From Gloeomargarita lithophora Alchichica-D10 (GTDB lineage: Bacteria > Cyanobacteriota > Cyanobacteriia > Gloeomargaritales > Gloeomargaritaceae): a stretch of 64,000 bases of DNA. This document shows positions 62,742-64,000 of this stretch, piece after piece (positions within the stretch are counted from its first letter, which is position 1; each line of letters begins with the position of its first letter). The notes under the pieces were generated by a model. The model was not told the DNA's origin. It saw nothing but the letters and a program-made list of their open reading frames with translations, and made no database searches. The stretch lies in assembly GCF_001870225.1 (NCBI RefSeq), contig NZ_CP017675.1, positions 1,251,796-1,315,795 of the forward strand, read 5' to 3'. A program made the translations under genes and the position numbers.

Positions 62742-64000
62742 ATGAAAACAATCAACCTTGAGCATCAAATAGAATTATTCAATACTTTCAAACCATTGAA
62801 TCTGATTTTTATTAAAACCAGATTTACCTTTATTGACCTTTTTGCTGGCATTGGAGGATTCAGAATTCCATTGGAAGAATTAGGAGGAAAATGCCTAGGA
62901 TATTCAGAAATTGATAGTGCCGCCATCAAGGTGTACCAAAATAATTTTATCCGGTACGCCAATCAAGATGAGAAGAATTTAGGTGATATTCGACAAATTG
63001 GCAAGCTACCTTTTGGTGTTGACCTTATCGTTGGTGGTGTACCTTGTCAATCTTGGTCAGTAGCAGGTAATCTACAAGGGTTTAATGACCCTAGAGGTCA
63101 ACTATGGTTTGATGCCATCAGAGTTGTCCAGGAAAATCAACCGAAAGCTTTTATTTTTGAAAATGTCCGAACTTTAATTAGCCCCGCTCATAAAAGCAGT
63201 CTAAACTTATTGATCAAAGAATTTCATGATCTGGGCTATATTGTGCACATAAACTTATTAAACTCCTATGATTTTGGAGTCCCTCAAAACCGAGAAAGAA
63301 TGTTCTTAGTTGGGATTAGAAGTGATTTGGATAAATGCCATGAATTTGAATTCCCCTCACCGGTGACAAACAAGCCCAAATTAGTTGATGTACTGGAGGA
63401 TATTAAAAATTATCCACCGATAATTAAATCTAAAATCAAACCAGAAATTTTATTTGGAGATAAAATTCCTTATTCCAGAAACAGATTTCAAAAAAATGAT
63501 GAATTTAACGACTTTTTTATTTTTTGTGATACTAGAGCCGGACATACCACAATTCATTCCTGGGATATTATCAAAACCAGTCAAAGAGAGAAACAAATTT
63601 GCTATATCTTACTCAGAAACCGCAGAAAGAAAAAATACGGGAATAGAGATGGTAATCCTCTATTCTTTCAAGATTTATCAGCATTGATTCCTGAATTACA
63701 ATTAAAAGAAGTTGAACAATTAATTGCCAAAAATATTTTCCGCTACCTACCAAATATGGGATATGAGTTTGTGAATTCAAAAAATTCTGCTGGCATCAAA
63801 GGAGTTTATCGAGTATTTTTGCCGTCTTGCGATGCTATCCCCACCTTAACTGCTAGTGGAATGAATGATTTTATTGCCACTACTCATTTAGATGTTTGCG
63901 AAAATCCTGAAACTTATAAAAAGATGTTCATTCAAGAAATTTATCGTAAAAAACTTTATCGCCCAATATCTGCTCAAGATGCCAAAAGATTGCAGGGATT
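62742..64000 (+). CDS. C5-cytosine DNA methyltransferase (runs off the window)
   Basis: From ATG 62742 the frame is open to the window end (419 codons). Motif I is FIDLFAGIGGFRIP, motif IV GGVPCQSWSVAG with the catalytic Cys, motif VI ENVR, motif VIII QNRERMFLVG, and the final block RPISAQDAKRLQG starts at the edge. The long middle part is the target-recognition region. AT-rich compared with the housekeeping genes, next to an IS/MITE zone, so probably acquired. Any restriction partner would lie outside the window. Confidence 0.9.
   Translation, partial: MKTINLEHQIELFNTFKPLNLIFIKTRFTFIDLFAGIGGFRIPLEELGGKCLGYSEIDSAAIKVYQNNFIRYANQDEKNLGDIRQIGKLPFGVDLIVGGVPCQSWSVAGNLQGFNDPRGQLWFDAIRVVQENQPKAFIFENVRTLISPAHKSSLNLLIKEFHDLGYIVHINLLNSYDFGVPQNRERMFLVGIRSDLDKCHEFEFPSPVTNKPKLVDVLEDIKNYPPIIKSKIKPEILFGDKIPYSRNRFQKNDEFNDFFIFCDTRAGHTTIHSWDIIKTSQREKQICYILLRNRRKKKYGNRDGNPLFFQDLSALIPELQLKEVEQLIAKNIFRYLPNMGYEFVNSKNSAGIKGVYRVFLPSCDAIPTLTASGMNDFIATTHLDVCENPETYKKMFIQEIYRKKLYRPISAQDAKRLQG

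Noticed and set aside
62528-62761. Plus-strand 77-aa frame before the methyltransferase
   Set aside because: Most of it is MITE sequence and it runs into the start of the methyltransferase.

Overview
This is a chromosomal window from a cyanobacterium. It carries chlI (Mg-chelatase), crtR (beta-carotene hydroxylase), ftrC (ferredoxin-thioredoxin reductase), an ARC6/Ftn2-like division protein, a short cyanobacterial chlorite-dismutase-like protein, cofH, and DUF1517, DUF4330, DUF4278 and DUF928 proteins. The housekeeping genes are GC-rich and tightly packed, with ATGA stop/start overlaps and convergent 3' overlaps. Genus cannot be fixed from sequence alone. Layout: 1-3.28 kb is a repeat and IS zone. 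3.3-9.1 kb is the str operon read leftward (rpsL-rpsG-fusA-tuf-rpsJ) with ruvB attached. 9.2-14.7 kb holds a KDPG-aldolase-like gene, DUF1517, an MCE protein, a vapBC pair, chlI and a TAXI binding protein. 14.7-15.7 kb is a nested graveyard of repeats. 15.8-26.4 kb holds the Cld-like protein, a LOG-family protein, sufC-sufD-sufS, an M16 peptidase, a glycosyltransferase, a helical-repeat membrane protein and a degenerate HAD-like protein. 26.5-31.9 kb holds a vapBC pair between repeats, lpxD, ftn2/zipN and small genes. 32-44.4 kb holds alr, cofH, a kinase-WD40 protein, an SbmA-like ABC protein, hisA, trpD, crtR, tmk, tRNA-Cys, DUF928 and purB. 44.5-48.3 kb is an AT-rich type IIG restriction-modification operon interrupted by a vapBC pair. 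48.3-61.8 kb holds hisH, malQ, ftrC, a Tat/Rieske carotenoid-desaturase-like enzyme, export genes, a broken glycosyltransferase, holB, a nucleotidyltransferase pair, purH and nanE. 61.8-64 kb is a second graveyard followed by a C5-cytosine methyltransferase cut by the window end. The most unusual structure is at 943-2662. A vapBC pair with an attC-like folded site sits inside an IS5-family transposase gene, at a G^TT point; removing it rejoins the transposase reading frame. It looks like an integron gene cassette at a secondary site with no integrase in view. A TA-flanked MITE is in turn inserted in the 3' end of that vapC. Second is the type IIG enzyme at 44.5-48.3 kb, separated into a nuclease-methylase half and a specificity half by vapBC, with all four reading frames start/stop-coupled. 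Third, at least three MITE families with different ends share one hairpin core. One copy splits a glycosyltransferase gene precisely, and several repeat ends supply the stop codons of neighbouring genes.
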